64,000 nt of DNA from Candidatus Latescibacterota bacterium (lineage in GTDB: Bacteria > Latescibacterota > MWCZ01): the NCBI GenBank assembly GCA_022706085.1, contig JAKJDF010000001.1, forward strand, positions 418,526 to 482,525. The letters run 5' to 3'. The notes beneath the pieces are model-generated. The model was given only the letters and a program-made list of their open reading frames with translations, was not told where the DNA came from and did no database searches. Below are positions 63,581 through 64,000 of the stretch, piece after piece. The position numbers and the translations under genes are program-made. The first letter of the stretch is position 1, and each line of letters starts with the position of its first letter.

Positions 63581-64000
63581 TGGAACCCGAAATCCGAGTG
63601 GGCGTTATCGGCGCGGGCCGAATGAATCAGCGGGCCCACATTCCGAATCTTCTGGCCGAAAAGTGTGAAATACCGGCCATCGCAGACCCCCGCTTTGAGA
63701 CGGCGAAACTCGTTGCCGACGCGTTCCGGATTGAAACCGCCTACGGGTACTACCAGGACCTGCTCGACCGCGAGGAAGTCGACGCCGTGGTGGTTGCGGT
63801 GCCGGACCCTCTTCACGCACAAATCGCCATGGACGCACTTGAAGCCGGGAAGCACGTATTCCTCGAAAAACCGATGGCAACCAACAGCGGCGACGCGCCC
63901 CGTATGCTCGATGCGGCGCACCGGGCGGGCAAAAAGCTGATGGTGGGGTACCAGCGGCGGCACGATCCGGCGGCGGAGATCACGAAGCGTCTCATGACCG
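63580..64000 (+). CDS. Gfo/Idh/MocA-family oxidoreductase, N-terminal part (3'-truncated by window edge)
   Basis: The first 140 codons of an NAD(P)-dependent sugar-type oxidoreductase. GGAGG lies before ATG 63580. The Rossmann start is RVGVIGAGRMNQRAHIPNLL, followed by AIADPRFETAKLVADAF, the strand-4 VDAVVVAVPDPLHAQIAMDALEAGKHVFLEKPMA (with the conserved EKP) and KLMVGYQRRHDPA. The C-terminal substrate domain lies beyond the window. Such enzymes act on inositols, sugars or their acids; it fits the carbohydrate theme of this region, but the substrate is not predictable. Confidence 0.9.
   Translation, partial: MEPEIRVGVIGAGRMNQRAHIPNLLAEKCEIPAIADPRFETAKLVADAFRIETAYGYYQDLLDREEVDAVVVAVPDPLHAQIAMDALEAGKHVFLEKPMATNSGDAPRMLDAAHRAGKKLMVGYQRRHDPAAEITKRLMT

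Overview
This is a bacterial chromosome segment of moderately high GC. It has densely packed operons in the first ~30 kb and a looser, repeat-littered accessory region from ~30.6 kb to the end. The organism is probably an uncultured Gram-negative member of the FCB superphylum. The reasons are a C25 peptidase (PorU-like) encoded next to a PorV/PorQ-type outer-membrane protein, two proteins ending in FPNP-type type IX secretion/FlgD-like C-terminal domains, many carbohydrate-active genes, and an outer-membrane lifestyle. The exact phylum cannot be fixed from this window. Inference only: Latescibacterota/Hydrogenedentota-like lineages carry similar gene mixes.

Layout 0-7.3 kb (+ strand): the 3' end of proB, a secreted subtilisin-like protease with a T9SS-type tail, a HIT-family nucleotide hydrolase, a small membrane protein, rlmD, trmL, a 64-residue protein and a CocE-like lipoprotein hydrolase. 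A tRNA-Pro(TGG) lies on the - strand at 7.4 kb. 7.5-24.3 kb (- strand) is one long, tightly spaced gene series: an MFS transporter, then tilS - hpt - ftsH - cdaA - C25 peptidase - PorV-like - FN3-like exported protein - ispE - ABC exporter. Several pairs overlap by 4-8 bases. It puts cell-surface secretion parts in the same transcription direction as tRNA modification, membrane proteolysis and c-di-AMP synthesis. 24.5-30.5 kb (+) holds a Ktr/Trk potassium uptake pair, a Ser-rich exported protein with a DUF2279-like partner, and a xylose-isomerase-like TIM barrel.

30.6-32.2 kb is a complete IS481-type element that appears to interrupt a small gene. 32.2-59 kb is a carbohydrate-oriented accessory region: an Asp-box sialidase-like protein, four PL22-like (oligogalacturonate-lyase-like) beta-propeller proteins, two uroporphyrinogen-decarboxylase-family paralogues, a GH127-like cysteine glycosidase, a large GH42-like hydrolase and a GH10-like protein. 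Interspersed are zwf, a flavin reductase, pyk and an hsp20-lon operon with a near-consensus sigma-54 promoter. Non-coding gaps here are packed with several families of short inverted repeats, including a 250-bp imperfect duplication in which one copy has gained a 28-bp unit. A second, diverged 3' end of zwf sits ~1.4 kb from the intact gene, and the interval holds a single AT-richer zinc-ribbon gene. This is the strongest candidate for an acquired small genomic insertion.

59-64 kb (- then +) has an NtrY/NtrX-type two-component system with a DUF4390-like partner. This is followed by a fragment of a thiol peroxidase gene, a membrane-anchored hypothetical protein and the start of a Gfo/Idh/MocA oxidoreductase that runs off the window.
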